A stretch of DNA of 60,724 nt from Thalassospira profundimaris (GTDB lineage: Bacteria; Pseudomonadota; Alphaproteobacteria; Rhodospirillales; Thalassospiraceae), in the NCBI RefSeq assembly GCF_003326755.1, contig NZ_JPWH01000026.1, positions 1 through 60,724 of the forward strand, given 5' to 3'. A model generated the notes under the pieces. The model did not search any database and had not been told where the DNA came from. It worked only from the letters and a program-made list of their open reading frames with translations. Position 1 is the first letter of the stretch. Every line of letters begins with the position of its first letter. Of the stretch, positions 41,926 to 53,954 are shown one piece after another. The translations under genes were made by a program, and so were the position numbers.

Positions 41926-43332
41926 TTACATGTGGATGGCGCGGCCATCGGCAGCGAGGGCGGCTTCCTTGACCGACTCACCCAGTGCCGGGTGGGCATG
42001 GCAGGTGCGCGCGATGTCTTCGGCGGATGCGCCATATTCCATCGCCAGAACGACTTCGGCAATCAGGTCGCCAGCAGCCGGGCCGACAATGTGGCAGCCG
42101 ACAACGCGGTGCGTTTTTTTGTCTTCCAGGATTTTGACGAAACCTTCGGTGCTTTCCATTGCCTTCGCCCGGCCATTGGCGGTGAAGGGGAATTTACCGA
42201 CGGAATAATCCGTGCCTTCGTCCTTCAGCTGCTCTTCGGTTTTGCCAACCGCAGCAACTTCCGGCCAGGTGTAAACAACGCCCGGGACCTTGCCGTAATC
42301 GACATGGCCTTCTTCGCCAGCCAGCATTTCGGCCAGGGCAACGCCGTCTTCTTCGGCCTTGTGGGCCAGCATCGGACCGGCAATGGCATCGCCAATGGCG
42401 AAAATGCCCTGAATGTTGGTCTGGAAGTGTTCGTCGGTTTTAACACGACCGCGATCATCCAGTTCAACACCCGCATTGTCCAGGCCAAGGCCGGTGACAA
42501 ACGGGCGACGCCCGATGGCAACCAGAACCACATCGGCCTTGATTTCTTCGGCATCGCCACCCTTGGACGGTTCAACCGACAATTTTACGCCGCCCTTGGT
42601 GGTTTTCGCACCGGTCACCTTGTGACCCAGTTTGAATTCCAGGCCCTGTTTGGCGAAGATGCGCTGGGTCTGTTTGGCCAGTTCGCCATCCATGCCCGGC
42701 AGGATACGGTCAAGATATTCAATAACCGTAACTTCCGACCCCAGACGACGCCAGACCGAGCCCAGTTCCAGGCCGATTACGCCCGCACCGATTACAACCA
42801 TCTTCTTGGGAACCGAAGAAAGTTCCAGCGCACCAGTGGAGGACACGATCTGCTTTTCGTCAATTTCCACACCCGGCAGCGGAGTGACTTCCGAACCGGT
42901 GGCAATGACGATGTTTTTCGTGCTCAGGGTTTCTTCGCCGCCATCAAGCAGATCAACCTTCACCTCGGTTGCCGAGACGATTTCGCCAGCACCCTTGATG
43001 TAGGTCACCTTGTTTTTCTTGAACAGGAATTCGATGCCCTTGACGTTGGACTCAACCACCTTGTCCTTGCGGGCCATCATCTTTTCAAGATTGACCTTCG
43101 GGCTGTTGATTTCGATGCCGTGGGTATCGAAATGCTGGTTGGCTTCCTCGAACAGGTGCGACGAATGCAACAGCGCCTTGGAGGGAATGCACCCCACATT
43201 CAGGCAGGTACCGCCCAGGGTGCCGCGTTTTTCAACGCAGGCAACCTTGAGACCAAGCTGTGCGGCGCGGATGGCGCATACATAGCCGCCAGGTCCGCCG
43301 CCGATCACGACAATGTCGTAGTTCTCGCTCAT
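41926..43332 (-). CDS. lpdA: Dihydrolipoyl dehydrogenase (E3)
   Basis: A 468-residue FAD flavoprotein reoxidising dihydrolipoamide on the E2 core with NAD+. It has the FAD motif [17 protein letters not shown], the redox-active disulfide in [16 protein letters not shown], the NAD-binding [17 protein letters not shown], and the C-terminal dimer motif [16 protein letters not shown] with catalytic His. Length is standard. AAGGA precedes the start. Last gene of the operon, 24 bp after odhB, so this E3 is dedicated to the 2-oxoglutarate dehydrogenase complex but may be shared with other complexes. Confidence 0.98.
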   Translation of the reverse strand: MSENYDIVVIGGGPGGYVCAIRAAQLGLKVACVEKRGTLGGTCLNVGCIPSKALLHSSHLFEEANQHFDTHGIEINSPKVNLEKMMARKDKVVESNVKGIEFLFKKNKVTYIKGAGEIVSATEVKVDLLDGGEETLSTKNIVIATGSEVTPLPGVEIDEKQIVSSTGALELSSVPKKMVVIGAGVIGLELGSVWRRLGSEVTVIEYLDRILPGMDGELAKQTQRIFAKQGLEFKLGHKVTGAKTTKGGVKLSVEPSKGGDAEEIKADVVLVAIGRRPFVTGLGLDNAGVELDDRGRVKTDEHFQTNIQGIFAIGDAIAGPMLAHKAEEDGVALAEMLAGEEGHVDYGKVPGVVYTWPEVAAVGKTEEQLKDEGTDYSVGKFPFTANGRAKAMESTEGFVKILEDKKTHRVVGCHIVGPAAGDLIAEVVLAMEYGASAEDIARTCHAHPALGESVKEAALAADGRAIHM

Positions 43333-43356
43333 GAGTTCTTTGATCCTTTTGTCTGA

Positions 43357-44637
43357 TCAGATATCGAGCAGGATGCGTTCCGGATTTTCGATACATTCCT
43401 TGACACGTACCAGGAACGACACCGCTTCGCGGCCATCAATGATACGGTGGTCATAGGACAGGGCCAGATACATCATCGGGCGGATTTCAACCTTGCCATC
43501 AATGGCGACCGGGCGCATCTGGGTTTTGTGCATGCCCAGAATACCGGACTGCGGTGCATTGAGGATCGGGGATGACAGCAGCGATCCGAACACACCCCCG
43601 TTGGAGATGGTGAAGGACCCGCCTGTCATTTCATCCATGCCCAGCTTGCCGTCGCGTGCACGCTTGCCGAAATCGACAATGGTGCTTTCGAGATCGGCGA
43701 AGGTTTTCTTTTCAGCCGAACGGATAACCGGAACCACCAGACCCTGCGGGGTGCCAACGGCAACGCCAATATCGCAGTAGTTTTTGTAGATGAAGGAATC
43801 GCCGTCAATTTCGGCATTCACCGCCGGCCATTCATTCAGCGCGGTGGTGCAGGCCTTGATGAAGAAGGACATGAAACCAAGCTTCACGCCGTGTTTCTTT
43901 TCAAAGCCGTCCTTGTATTTGTTCCGGCAGGCCAGAAGGTTGGTCATGTCGACTTCGTTATAGGTCGTCAACATGGCAGCCGTGTTCTGGGCTTCTTTCA
44001 GGCGGCGCGCAATGGTCTGGCGCAGCTTCGACATTTTGACGCGCTCTTCACCGTCGCGCAGGTCGCGCTGCGGTTTCGGACCGGCAGGTGCCGCCGGGGC
44101 CGGTGCAGCGGCGCGCGGGGCGGATTTGCCACCTTCAAGATAATCCAGAACGTCGCCCTTGGTCAGGCGGCCGTCTTTGCCCGATGCCGGAATTTTGGAG
44201 GCGTCAAGGTTGTTGTCTTCAACCAGCTTGCGCACGGCCGGGGCCAGCGGATGGTCGGTATTGGCAGACTGGGTTGCAGGCGCGCTGGCAGCAGCCGGTT
44301 TTTCCGCTTTCGGCTCTTCTTTTTTCGCCGGAGCAGCTTCTTCCTTGGCCGGGGCTTCTTCTTTGGCTGAAGAATCTTCCTTGGAAGCAGACCCTTCTGC
44401 CCCTTCGTTGATCATGGCGATCAGGGCGCCAACTTCGACTTCGTCACCTTCACTTGCCACCAGTTCGGCGATGGCACCAGCAACCGGCGCATTGACTTCG
44501 ACGGTTACTTTGTCGGTTTCCAGTTCGACAATCGGTTCGTCAGCCGCAACAGTGTCGCCGACTTTTTTGTACCATTTGGCAATCGTGGCTTCGCTAACAG
44601 ATTCGCCCAGTGCGGGAACTTTTACTTCAGTCGCCAT
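43357..44637 (-). CDS. odhB: Dihydrolipoyllysine succinyltransferase (E2o)
   Basis: A 426-residue E2 core of the 2-oxoglutarate dehydrogenase complex. Residues 1-77 form a single lipoyl domain with Lys43 in ETDKVTVEV. An Ala/Pro/Lys/Glu-rich flexible linker (~80-120) follows, then an E3/E1-binding domain ([20 protein letters not shown]), a second Ala/Pro linker and the catalytic domain with the [16 protein letters not shown] motif containing the His and Asp. A good GAGGAAAAA site precedes the ATG. One lipoyl domain and the ETDKV motif identify the succinyl rather than acetyl transferase. Also known as sucB. Confidence 0.97.
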   Translation of the reverse strand: MATEVKVPALGESVSEATIAKWYKKVGDTVAADEPIVELETDKVTVEVNAPVAGAIAELVASEGDEVEVGALIAMINEGAEGSASKEDSSAKEEAPAKEEAAPAKKEEPKAEKPAAASAPATQSANTDHPLAPAVRKLVEDNNLDASKIPASGKDGRLTKGDVLDYLEGGKSAPRAAAPAPAAPAGPKPQRDLRDGEERVKMSKLRQTIARRLKEAQNTAAMLTTYNEVDMTNLLACRNKYKDGFEKKHGVKLGFMSFFIKACTTALNEWPAVNAEIDGDSFIYKNYCDIGVAVGTPQGLVVPVIRSAEKKTFADLESTIVDFGKRARDGKLGMDEMTGGSFTISNGGVFGSLLSSPILNAPQSGILGMHKTQMRPVAIDGKVEIRPMMYLALSYDHRIIDGREAVSFLVRVKECIENPERILLDI

Positions 44638-44710
44638 TTTTTCCTCGACCGTTTTTTAAAAAGGCAATGTGGGGTTGCCGATTTCAAATAAAATTATGAT
44701 GTGATCAGAC

Positions 44711-44742
44711 CAGACAGGCAGGGAGCGGTCCCTGCCTGTCTG
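44711..44742 (-). terminator. Intercistronic hairpin between sucA and odhB
   Basis: A perfect 14-bp stem (CAGACAGGCAGGGA with TCCCTGCCTGTCTG) around a GCGG tetraloop in the 110-bp gap. The minus-strand sequence after it lacks a T tract, so it may be an RNA-processing or stabilising element rather than a full terminator. Confidence 0.6.
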
Positions 44743-44747
44743 TGTCA

Positions 44748-47669
44748 TCATTTTACGCTCAGTGCGGCGTCAACCAGTTCCGCCTGCTCGCGCAGGTGAA
44801 CCTTGAGAAGACCCGTTGCCGGAGACGCTGCCGTGGCGCGACCCGCATAAACCGGACGTGACGTTTTGTGTTTGATGCCGGTCAGGACTTTTTCGATACG
44901 ACGATCGACAAAGTACCACGAACCCATATTTTCGGGTTCTTCCTGACACCAGATCACATCGGCATTGCTGTAACGCGAAAGCTGTTCACCCAGTTCCTTT
45001 TCCGGGAACGGGTAAAGCTGCTCGACGCGCACGATGGCAACATCCTCGATCCCGCGATTTTCGCGTTCCGCCAGCAGGTCGTAATAAACCTTGCCCGAGC
45101 ACAGAACGACACGTTTGACCTTTTTGTCGTCAACCAGTTTGGCCGTTTCGGCCAGAACGGGCTGGAAGGTTGTACCGGTGGCGAATTCGGACAGGTTCGA
45201 TACGCATTGTTTGTGACGCAGCAGCGATTTCGGCGTCATCAGGATCAGCGGCTTGCGGAAGCTGCGGCGGATCTGGCGGCGCAGAATGTGGTAATAGTTT
45301 GCAGGGGTGGTGCAGTTCGCCACCTGCATGTTGTTTTCACCACAAAGCTGCAGATACCGTTCCAGACGGGCCGAGCTGTGTTCCGGACCCTGACCTTCAA
45401 AGCCGTGCGGCAGCAGCATGACCAGACCGGACATACGCAGCCATTTGGCTTCACCAGAACTGATAAACTGATCGATGATCACCTGGGCTCCGTTGGCAAA
45501 GTCGCCAAACTGGGCTTCCCACAGAACCAGCGAGTGCGGTTCTGCAAGGGTGATGCCATATTCAAACCCGAGAACACCGGCTTCGGACAGGGGCGAGTTG
45601 AGAACCTCAAGCTCGGCCTGGCCGGTACGGATATTGTTCAGCGGGGTGTATTTGGCCTCGGTGGTTTGGTCAATCAGCTTGGAATGACGTTGCGAGAACG
45701 TCCCGCGCTGGCTGTCCTGACCGGACAGACGCACCGGGGTGCCTTCGCACATCAGTGATCCAAATGCCAGGGCTTCGCCGGTGGCCCAGTCGATCCCTTC
45801 ACCGGTCTCGAACATTTTGGCCTTGGCTTTAAGCTGGCGCAGGATTTTGCGGTTGATGTCAAAATCACTGGGCGGGGTCGAAAGCGCCCGGCCAATTTCC
45901 TGCAACAGGTTTTCGTCAACCCCGGTTTCACCGATCCAGTCCGCATCCTCGCCGTGGCTGGATGCCAGCCCCGACCATTTGCCTTCCAGCCAGTCCGCCT
46001 TGTTCGGGCGGTAGTTTTCGGATGCCTTGAATTCCTCGTCCAGATGGTTGTGGAATTTCTCAATGCGTTCCTTCACCTGGTCTTCGGTGAAAACACCTTC
46101 CTTGACCAGTTGCTGGGCGTAAATGTCCTTGGTGGTCGGATGTTTGCCGATCACGTCATACATTTTGGGCTGGGTGAATGCCGGTTCGTCGCTTTCATTG
46201 TGGCCAAAGCGGCGATAGCAGAACATGTCAATCACGACATCCTGCTTGAATTCCTGGCGGAATTCGGTCGCGATGCGGGCGGCATGAACCACGGCTTCGG
46301 GGTCGTCGCCATTGACGTGGATGATCGGGGCCTGAACGACCTTGGCGATATCCGAGCAATAGGGCGAAGAACGCGAATCAGACGGCTTGGTGGTAAAGCC
46401 GATCTGGTTGTTGACCACAAAGTGAATGGTACCACCGGTGCGGTAGCCCTTCAGATGCGAAAGATCAAACGTTTCGGCAACCAGGCCCTGACCGGCAAAT
46501 GCCGCATCACCATGCAGCAGAATACCCATGACCTGTTCGCGCGCGGTGTCCTTGCGCTGGGCCTGTTTGGCGCGAACCTTACCCAGAACAACGGTGTTGA
46601 CCGCTTCCAGATGCGAGGGGTTCGCGGTCAGCGACAGGTGAACGACATTGCCGTCAAATTCGCGGTCGGCCGAGGTGCCAAGGTGATATTTGACGTCGCC
46701 CGAGCCCATCACGTCATCGGGTTTCGACGGGTTGCCCATGAATTCCGAGAAAATCGCCTGGAACGGTTTGGACATCACATTGGCCAGAACGTTCAGACGG
46801 CCACGGTGCGGCATGCCAAAGACCACTTCGCGAATGCCAAGCTGGCTGCCGCGTTTCAGGATCTGTTCGAGGGCCGGAATAAGGGCTTCGCCACCGTCAA
46901 TGCCGAAACGCTTGGTGCCGACATATTTGGTGTGAAGGTAATTTTCAAAACCTTCGGCTTCGATCAGACGATCCAGGATGGCTTCCTTGCCACGCTTGGT
47001 AAATTCGGTCTGATTGCCGATGGTTTCGATCCGCTGCTGAATCCATGCTTTCTGGTCGGGTTCCTGAATGTGCATGAATTCGATACCGATCGAACCGCAA
47101 TAGGTTTTGCGGGCCATCGAGACGATCTGGCGGATGGTCGCCGTTTCAAGGCCTAGCACATTGGCAATGAAAATCGGACGGTCCATATCGGCTTCGGTAA
47201 AGCCATAGGTTTTCGGATGCAGTTCTGGATGCGGATCACGCGGGGCCAGGCCCAGCGGATCAAGATTGGCTTCCAGATGACCCCGCACGCGATAGGACCG
47301 GATCAGCATCAGGGCGCGAATGGAATCATTTGCCGCCGCCCGGATGGCATCGGAATTAACGGTGCCACCCTGGGCTGCGGGTGCCTGTGCAGCCGCGACC
47401 GGGGCGTAACCGCCATTGACCGGACGTTCGCTGTATCCCTGGGATACGTCGTAACCTTCCATGCCGCCCACAACCTTGGTTTCCCGTGGCTGCCAGGTCG
47501 GACCGCGCATTTCGGCGAGGAGGTCGGATGCGTCGTCCTGCAACCCTGCAAAAAAGTCAGCCCAGCTCTGGTCTACCGACTGGGGGCTTTCCAGATACCG
47601 GGCGTAGAGTTCCGCGATATAGGTTGCATTCGACTCGGTTAGAATCGTGTCAATATCTTGAGGTTTCAT
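44748..47669 (-). CDS. sucA: 2-oxoglutarate dehydrogenase E1
   Basis: A 973-residue thiamine-diphosphate enzyme decarboxylating 2-oxoglutarate and transferring the succinyl group to lipoyl-E2. The N-terminal helix (TYIAELYARYLESPQSVDQSWADFF) is the part contacting the E2/E3 core. The middle carries the GMPHRGRLNVLANVMSKP motif of the active site and the ThDP region around HGDAAFAGQGLVAET. The C-terminal transketolase-like domain ends with RVEQLYPFPEKEL and GRATAASPATG. Length is standard for the proteobacterial enzyme. It lies between sucD and odhB. Confidence 0.98.
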   Translation of the reverse strand: MKPQDIDTILTESNATYIAELYARYLESPQSVDQSWADFFAGLQDDASDLLAEMRGPTWQPRETKVVGGMEGYDVSQGYSERPVNGGYAPVAAAQAPAAQGGTVNSDAIRAAANDSIRALMLIRSYRVRGHLEANLDPLGLAPRDPHPELHPKTYGFTEADMDRPIFIANVLGLETATIRQIVSMARKTYCGSIGIEFMHIQEPDQKAWIQQRIETIGNQTEFTKRGKEAILDRLIEAEGFENYLHTKYVGTKRFGIDGGEALIPALEQILKRGSQLGIREVVFGMPHRGRLNVLANVMSKPFQAIFSEFMGNPSKPDDVMGSGDVKYHLGTSADREFDGNVVHLSLTANPSHLEAVNTVVLGKVRAKQAQRKDTAREQVMGILLHGDAAFAGQGLVAETFDLSHLKGYRTGGTIHFVVNNQIGFTTKPSDSRSSPYCSDIAKVVQAPIIHVNGDDPEAVVHAARIATEFRQEFKQDVVIDMFCYRRFGHNESDEPAFTQPKMYDVIGKHPTTKDIYAQQLVKEGVFTEDQVKERIEKFHNHLDEEFKASENYRPNKADWLEGKWSGLASSHGEDADWIGETGVDENLLQEIGRALSTPPSDFDINRKILRQLKAKAKMFETGEGIDWATGEALAFGSLMCEGTPVRLSGQDSQRGTFSQRHSKLIDQTTEAKYTPLNNIRTGQAELEVLNSPLSEAGVLGFEYGITLAEPHSLVLWEAQFGDFANGAQVIIDQFISSGEAKWLRMSGLVMLLPHGFEGQGPEHSSARLERYLQLCGENNMQVANCTTPANYYHILRRQIRRSFRKPLILMTPKSLLRHKQCVSNLSEFATGTTFQPVLAETAKLVDDKKVKRVVLCSGKVYYDLLAERENRGIEDVAIVRVEQLYPFPEKELGEQLSRYSNADVIWCQEEPENMGSWYFVDRRIEKVLTGIKHKTSRPVYAGRATAASPATGLLKVHLREQAELVDAALSVK

Positions 47670-47738
47670 TTGTGGTCGTGGAAGGCGTTGACCCCACAGG
47701 GGTTACGCCTTCCTTTGCCTTTCCTCTGATTACCCTGA

Positions 47739-48614
47739 TTACCCTTTCAAAGCCTTGAGCATGGTCGAGCCAAGGCTTGCCGGGGAATCGGCAACATGAA
47801 CACCAGCGCTGCGCATTGCTTCCATCTTCGCATCGGCTGTGCCCTTGCCACCGGAAATGATCGCACCGGCATGGCCCATGCGTTTACCCGGAGGTGCGGA
47901 AACACCGGCGATGAAGCCAGCAACTGGTTTCTTTACTTTGGAAGCCTGGAGGAATTCGCAAGCCTCTTCTTCGGCAGAACCGCCAATTTCACCAATCATG
48001 ATGATGCCTTCGGTTTCCGGATCCTTCAGGAACAGGTCCAGGCAATCGATGAAGTTGGTGCCATTGACCGGGTCGCCACCGATACCGATACAGGTGGACT
48101 GGCCAAGGCCGGCTGCCGTGGTCTGGGCAACGGCTTCGTAGGTCAGCGTACCGGAACGTGAAACGATACCGATTTTGCCGCGGCGGTGAATGTGACCGGG
48201 CATAATGCCGATTTTGCATTCATCCGGGGTAATGATACCCGGGCAGTTCGGGCCGATCAGGCGGGTGTTGGAACCCGACAGGGCGCGTTTGACGCGCACC
48301 ATGTCTGCAACCGGAATACCTTCGGTGATGCAAACAGCCAGTTCAATACCGGCATCAATGGCTTCGAGGATGGCGTCCGCTGCGAAGGGCGGCGGCACAT
48401 AGATGACCGATGCGTTGGCTTCGGTCACGTGCTTTGCTTCGGCAACGGTGTTGAAAACCGGCAGGTCAAGGTGCTTGGTGCCACCTTTGCCCGGGGTGAC
48501 GCCACCAACCATTTTGGTGCCATAGGCAATGGCCTGTTCGCTGTGGAAGGTGCCCTGCGAACCGGTGAAACCCTGGCAGATAACTTTGGTGTTTTTATCG
48601 ACGAGAACAGCCAT
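47739..48614 (-). CDS. sucD: Succinyl-CoA synthetase alpha subunit
   Basis: A 291-residue subunit carrying the CoA-binding Rossmann domain ([18 protein letters not shown]) and the phospho-histidine loop [14 protein letters not shown] (His near residue 246). The [10 protein letters not shown] segment is also diagnostic. With SucC it makes ATP or GTP from succinyl-CoA. The AAGGAGG ribosome-binding site lies within the last codons of sucC, two bases from it, so the two subunits are coupled. Confidence 0.98.
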   Translation of the reverse strand: MAVLVDKNTKVICQGFTGSQGTFHSEQAIAYGTKMVGGVTPGKGGTKHLDLPVFNTVAEAKHVTEANASVIYVPPPFAADAILEAIDAGIELAVCITEGIPVADMVRVKRALSGSNTRLIGPNCPGIITPDECKIGIMPGHIHRRGKIGIVSRSGTLTYEAVAQTTAAGLGQSTCIGIGGDPVNGTNFIDCLDLFLKDPETEGIIMIGEIGGSAEEEACEFLQASKVKKPVAGFIAGVSAPPGKRMGHAGAIISGGKGTADAKMEAMRSAGVHVADSPASLGSTMLKALKG

Positions 48615-48616
48615 GG

Positions 48617-49816
48617 TTACGCGGCCTCCTTCACAGCTTTGACCACCTTTTCGGCGGCGTCGGCAAGATTGTCGGCCGACACGATCGGCAGGCCGGATTC
48701 TTCAAGGATCTTCTTACCGAGATCAACATTCGTGCCTTCAAGGCGAACGACCAGCGGAACATTCAGGCTGACTTCGCGTGCCGCGGCAACAACGCCCTCG
48801 GCGATCACGTCGCAACGCATGATGCCGCCAAAGATGTTGACCAGAATGCCTTCGACATTCGGGTCAGACAGGATCAGCTTGAACGCGGTGGTCACACGTT
48901 CCTTGGTGGCACCGCCGCCAACGTCTAGGAAGTTGGCCGGTTCGCCGCCATAAAGCTTGATGATGTCCATCGTGGCCATTGCCAGGCCAGCACCATTCAC
49001 CATGCAGCCGATGGTGCCATCGAGCTTGACATAGTTCAGGCTGTGCTTGGCAGCTTCGAGCTCGGCGGGGTTTTCTTCGTCTTCGTCGCGCAGGGCTTCG
49101 ATGTCCTGATGACGGAACAGCGCGTTGTCATCGAAGTTCATTTTGCAATCGAGTGCGATGATGTCGCCTTCGCCGGTCACGACCAGCGGGTTGATTTCAA
49201 CCATCGATGCGTCGGTATCAAGGAAGCAGTTATACATGGCGGTCATGAATTTGACAGCCTTGGAAACCTGCTTGCCTTCAAGGCCCAGGGCGAAAGCCAG
49301 CTTGCGACCGTGGAAGCCCGAGAAACCGGCAGCCGGGTCGATGTCAACGGTAACGATCTTTTCCGGGGTTTCGGCCGCGACTTCTTCGATGTCCATGCCG
49401 CCTTCGGTCGAAGCCATGAAAATGATGCGCGAGCAGCCGCGATCCACGAGAACCGAAAGATACAGTTCGCGGGCGATGTCGCAACCTTCTTCGATATAGA
49501 CGCGCTTGACTTCCTTGCCGTCCGGCCCGGTCTGGTGGGTAACCAGGGTCGCGCCCAGCATCTGGCCTGCATTGGTGCCGACTTCCTCGACACTTTTAAC
49601 GACGCGAACGCCGCCTTTGTCACCGGCCGTGGCTTCCTTGAAGGTGCCTTTGCCGCGGCCGCCAGCATGGATCTGGGACTTGACGACATAAACGGGGCCA
49701 GCGAGCGACTGGGCCGCTTCGGTGGCTTCCTGTGCAGTGTAGGCAACCTTGCCGTTTGGCACGGTCACACCGTATTTGCGAAGAATTTCTTTCGCCTGGT
49801 ACTCATGAATGTTCAT
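48617..49816 (-). CDS. sucC: Succinyl-CoA synthetase beta subunit (ADP-forming type)
   Basis: A 399-residue ATP-grasp subunit. Landmarks are [22 protein letters not shown] at the start, [12 protein letters not shown] in the nucleotide site, the [30 protein letters not shown] block, and [13 protein letters not shown] near the end. Length matches bacterial SucC. It sits 179 bp downstream of mdh, with a hairpin terminator in between, and starts the sucCDAB-lpd run. Confidence 0.98.
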   Translation of the reverse strand: MNIHEYQAKEILRKYGVTVPNGKVAYTAQEATEAAQSLAGPVYVVKSQIHAGGRGKGTFKEATAGDKGGVRVVKSVEEVGTNAGQMLGATLVTHQTGPDGKEVKRVYIEEGCDIARELYLSVLVDRGCSRIIFMASTEGGMDIEEVAAETPEKIVTVDIDPAAGFSGFHGRKLAFALGLEGKQVSKAVKFMTAMYNCFLDTDASMVEINPLVVTGEGDIIALDCKMNFDDNALFRHQDIEALRDEDEENPAELEAAKHSLNYVKLDGTIGCMVNGAGLAMATMDIIKLYGGEPANFLDVGGGATKERVTTAFKLILSDPNVEGILVNIFGGIMRCDVIAEGVVAAAREVSLNVPLVVRLEGTNVDLGKKILEESGLPIVSADNLADAAEKVVKAVKEAA

Positions 49817-49956
49817 GTTCGGTCGCTTTCTTGCCTTCCATACGATTTCCTGTGGGTCAGAAACCGTGGTTTCAATGTCCCGCTTGCAATAGGGACGTTG
49901 TTGCGATCGGCGCGGCCATTACCTTGAAAAATTTCCAGTCAGGGCAATGACAGAAA

Positions 49957-49986
49957 AACGGGCCAGTTGGCTAAAACCGGCCCGTT
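49957..49986 (-). terminator. Terminator after mdh
   Basis: AACGGGCC and GGCCCGTT form an 8-bp GC-rich stem. Read on the minus strand it ends in TTTTTCTG. Termination is probably partial if the suc genes share the mdh promoter. Confidence 0.75.
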
Positions 49987-49995
49987 CCGCGTTTC

Positions 49996-51240
<1,245 letters not shown>

Positions 51241-51300
51241 TTTGGCAGCGGTGCCAAATTTTGGCGCGTTATGTTGTAAAACTTCCAAGGTTTGCGCCAA
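51241..51300. repeat. Two adjacent inverted repeats upstream of mdh
   Basis: TTTGGCA-GCGG-TGCCAAA (51241-51258) is followed by TTGGCGC (51261) and GCGCCAA (51294), giving two stems that share TTGGC half-sites. It could be a regulator-binding region or a small structured RNA. Confidence 0.5.
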
Positions 51301-51540
51301 GTGGGGATCAGCCATGCGGTCAGCGGGACGTTAAATCACGCGATCTGATTAAATATTCTGCTGTTTTTTCCTTTTTAAAGCAGCCCTTGCGCAAGATTCT
51401 GTATGTGTCGGGGCGGTGTCGGGTTGAATAACGCAACAGGAAAGTCAGCCATTGGTCTTGGAGTCGTCGCGGGCCTGTCTGTTTAAGCCTTTGTCGGGGC
51501 ACGGTTGACGACATAACAGGATGTTGCCCGATCATTTCCC

Positions 51541-51589
51541 GGGAAAACCAAAACCGCCCGAAAAGCAGGGTTATGTGCCTGCCGGGCGG
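51541..51589 (-). terminator. Terminator after zapE
   Basis: CCGCCCG pairs with CGGGCGG (51554-51560 with 51583-51589), with an inner GCAGG/CCTGC stem. Minus-strand TTTTGGTTTT follows. Confidence 0.85.
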
Positions 51590-51638
51590 CCTGGTTTTGC
51601 CGTCAGATATAGCGCCGGGTATGAACCCGGCTTTGCAA

Positions 51639-52766
51639 TCAGGTCAGGTGGGGTTGATCAAGATATTCCTGGCTGCGCATTTCGGTCAGCCGCGAGACGG
51701 TACGCTGGAACTCGAAAGAGAAATCCCCGTCCGGATACAGATCCTCGGGGCTGGTTTCCATTGCGCAAATCAGATTGGTTTTGTGCTCATACATGGCATC
51801 AATCAGCGTGTTGAACCGTTTGGCCCAGTCCCGGCGCGAGGGCGGCATTTGCGGGATCAGGTCAATCACGATGGTGTGAAAATGGGTCGCGAGCGCAATA
51901 TAGTCGCCCGGGCCAAGCGGGCGAGTGCACAGTTCCTCGAAACTGAAACGTGCAACACCGGCCCCGGCGGCGCGAATGGCAATATCGCGGCCTTTGACCC
52001 GCAGGCTGCTGGCTTCGACCCGTGCCCCTTCGGTTACTTTGGCAAACAACTCGTCAATCCGGGCCGGGGTTTTGTCATCGGCAGGATAGACAAAAACGTC
52101 GGCGGCTGTCAGATGGCGCATGCGATAGTCGGTGCGGCTGGCAAGTTCCAGCACATCGAGCTTGTCCTTGATAATGTCGATAAAGGGTAAAAAGTTCTGG
52201 CGTTGCAGGCCATCCTTGTAAAGGTCATCGGGCACGCGGTTTGATGTGGTGACAACCACCACCCCCTGATCGAACAATTGCTCGAACAGGCGGCCCACAA
52301 TCATGGCATCGGTAATATCGGTGATCTGCATTTCGTCAAAGCACAGCAGCCAGGCCTGTTTTGCCAGGTCTTTGGCAATCGGCGGAATAGGGTCAGAATC
52401 ACTGTCGCTGCGGGTTTTGCGAAATTTGTGCAGCCGGTCATGTACATCCTGCATGAAATCATGAAAATGCACCCGGCGTTTATGTTCAACCGGGACGGTT
52501 TCATAAAACAGGTCCATCAACATCGATTTGCCACGCCCGACTTCGCCGTAAATATAGAGGCCCTGGGGCGGTTCGGGGTCATTGCGGCGTTTTGCCAGGC
52601 CAAACCGTTCAAACCAGGTGCCTTTGCCATTATTGGGGCGATAATCGCTCAGGGCGTTAAACAGGCTTTGCAGTTTTTCGGCGCACAGTTCCTGCATGGC
52701 ATCATGGCTGAGTTCACCATTGGCGATTTTTTTGCGGTATCGGGGTAACGGGCCGTCAGAAGACAT
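51639..52766 (-). CDS. zapE: Cell division protein ZapE (AFG1-type ATPase)
   Basis: A 375-residue P-loop ATPase, exactly the length of E. coli ZapE, which associates with the Z-ring and influences division under stress. Walker A is GEVGRGKSM in LYIYGEVGRGKSMLMDLFYE, followed by HFHDFMQDVH, Walker B LLCFDEMQITD, and the sensor TTSNRVPDDLYKDGLQRQNFLPFI. The start at 52766 is set by family length; upstream in-frame codons reach 52871 but lack similarity. Its position next to the mdh-suc operon is a common alphaproteobacterial arrangement. Confidence 0.95.
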   Translation of the reverse strand: MSSDGPLPRYRKKIANGELSHDAMQELCAEKLQSLFNALSDYRPNNGKGTWFERFGLAKRRNDPEPPQGLYIYGEVGRGKSMLMDLFYETVPVEHKRRVHFHDFMQDVHDRLHKFRKTRSDSDSDPIPPIAKDLAKQAWLLCFDEMQITDITDAMIVGRLFEQLFDQGVVVVTTSNRVPDDLYKDGLQRQNFLPFIDIIKDKLDVLELASRTDYRMRHLTAADVFVYPADDKTPARIDELFAKVTEGARVEASSLRVKGRDIAIRAAGAGVARFSFEELCTRPLGPGDYIALATHFHTIVIDLIPQMPPSRRDWAKRFNTLIDAMYEHKTNLICAMETSPEDLYPDGDFSFEFQRTVSRLTEMRSQEYLDQPHLT

Positions 52767-52893
52767 TCGGTCACTTTCGCTTGGTGGGAGACGCGGCAAT
52801 GAGGGCACATCTTTGTCCGGCAAATATTCTTTCAGATCGGCGGGATATTTGTCCGGACAATGAAAAATCAAGTTTCACAAACTAAAAAGACAT

Positions 52894-52929
52894 AAAACAT
52901 CGCCTTGGTGCATTGCAATAAGTGCGATG
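52894..52929 (-). terminator. Weak terminator after zntB
   Basis: CATCGC and GCGATG pair across a 20-nt loop; the minus-strand continuation is TTTTATG. Confidence 0.4.
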
Positions 52930-52964
52930 CTGTTCTGCTTGCAAAATAGCAGGGACGTGAAGGC

Positions 52965-53954
52965 TCAGATCAGGCGCATTTTTTTAAACAGCCAGATTTC
53001 CAGCCCCACCAGCAGCGCAAGAATGACAGATACGCCCCAAAAGCCCCAGCTATTGTCGGCAGCGGGAATACCCCCCACATTGACGCCCAAAAGGCCGGTG
53101 ACAAAACTGATGGGCAGGAAGAGCCCGGCAATGACGGTTAGCCAATACATGGTGCGGTTCATGCGTTCGGTTTCAACGGCCATCAGGCTGTCATTGGCGA
53201 TCTGGATGCGTTCGCGCAGGCTGTCGAGCTCTTCGACCATGCGGGTAACACGTTCGGTCAGGGTACGGGCGCGGCGTTTGTGGGTTTTGTCGTCCCAGGC
53301 TGGTTTCTGGTCGTAAAACTTGGCCAGGGCATCACGCTGGGGGGCGATATGACGCCGCAACCTTGATAGACGGTGGCGCATATCGGCGGTTTTCAGGCGC
53401 AATGGCAGGGTTCTGGTTTCGGGGACTTCCTCAATCTCGTCTTCAAGATCATCGAGATTTTCCTCGATCGTGCGTATTTCGGCATCAATCCGGACATTCA
53501 GCCGTTCTGCCACCGTCATAACAAAGGAATCCCGACAGGTCGGGGCCGTCCCTTCGGCAATGCTGGCGCGAATATCGTCAAAGGCGAACATGTGCTGATT
53601 GCGTAATGTGATCACCATCTTTTCGCCACACCAGATACGAACCGAAATCATGTCGGCAGGGTCGGATTCCCGGTTAAGATTAACGCCGCGCAAGTTCATG
53701 GAATAGCCATGATCATAAAACAAAACCGTTGGCCGGGTTCCCCGGGTGGCAAGGGTGTCCACGATACTGGGTTCCAGGCCGGCTTTTTCGGTCAGCCAGG
53801 TGATCACCCCCTCTTCCATCCAGTCAAGGTGAACCCAGATATATTCTCCCTCCTGTGCTAAAGGAAAGGATGTGGCAAAATCCTCGACTGAAAGGGCTGT
53901 TCCCTGGCCGGTCCGGTTAATGCGGAAGGCGTTGATCAGTGCTTTTGGTGTCAT
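52965..53954 (-). CDS. zntB: CorA/ZntB-family metal transporter
   Basis: A 329-residue CorA-superfamily protein. A cytoplasmic N-terminal domain (to ~210) and a long stalk helix (ERVTRMVEELDSLRERIQIANDSLMAVETERMNR) precede two C-terminal membrane helices. The pore signature is GVNVGGIP after FVTGLLG, the GxN loop as in ZntB rather than a standard CorA EMPE loop; ZntB moves zinc or cadmium. The start at 53954 lacks a strong ribosome-binding site. Divergent from the mscS gene. Confidence 0.9.
   Translation of the reverse strand: MTPKALINAFRINRTGQGTALSVEDFATSFPLAQEGEYIWVHLDWMEEGVITWLTEKAGLEPSIVDTLATRGTRPTVLFYDHGYSMNLRGVNLNRESDPADMISVRIWCGEKMVITLRNQHMFAFDDIRASIAEGTAPTCRDSFVMTVAERLNVRIDAEIRTIEENLDDLEDEIEEVPETRTLPLRLKTADMRHRLSRLRRHIAPQRDALAKFYDQKPAWDDKTHKRRARTLTERVTRMVEELDSLRERIQIANDSLMAVETERMNRTMYWLTVIAGLFLPISFVTGLLGVNVGGIPAADNSWGFWGVSVILALLVGLEIWLFKKMRLI

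Noticed and set aside
41407..43356. 649-codon open frame on the plus strand
   Set aside because: It lies antisense to lpdA and runs into parDE; its translation has no domain and its length follows from the codon bias of lpdA.
45954..47156. 400-codon open frame on the plus strand
   Set aside because: Antisense to sucA, no ribosome-binding site and no recognisable protein family.
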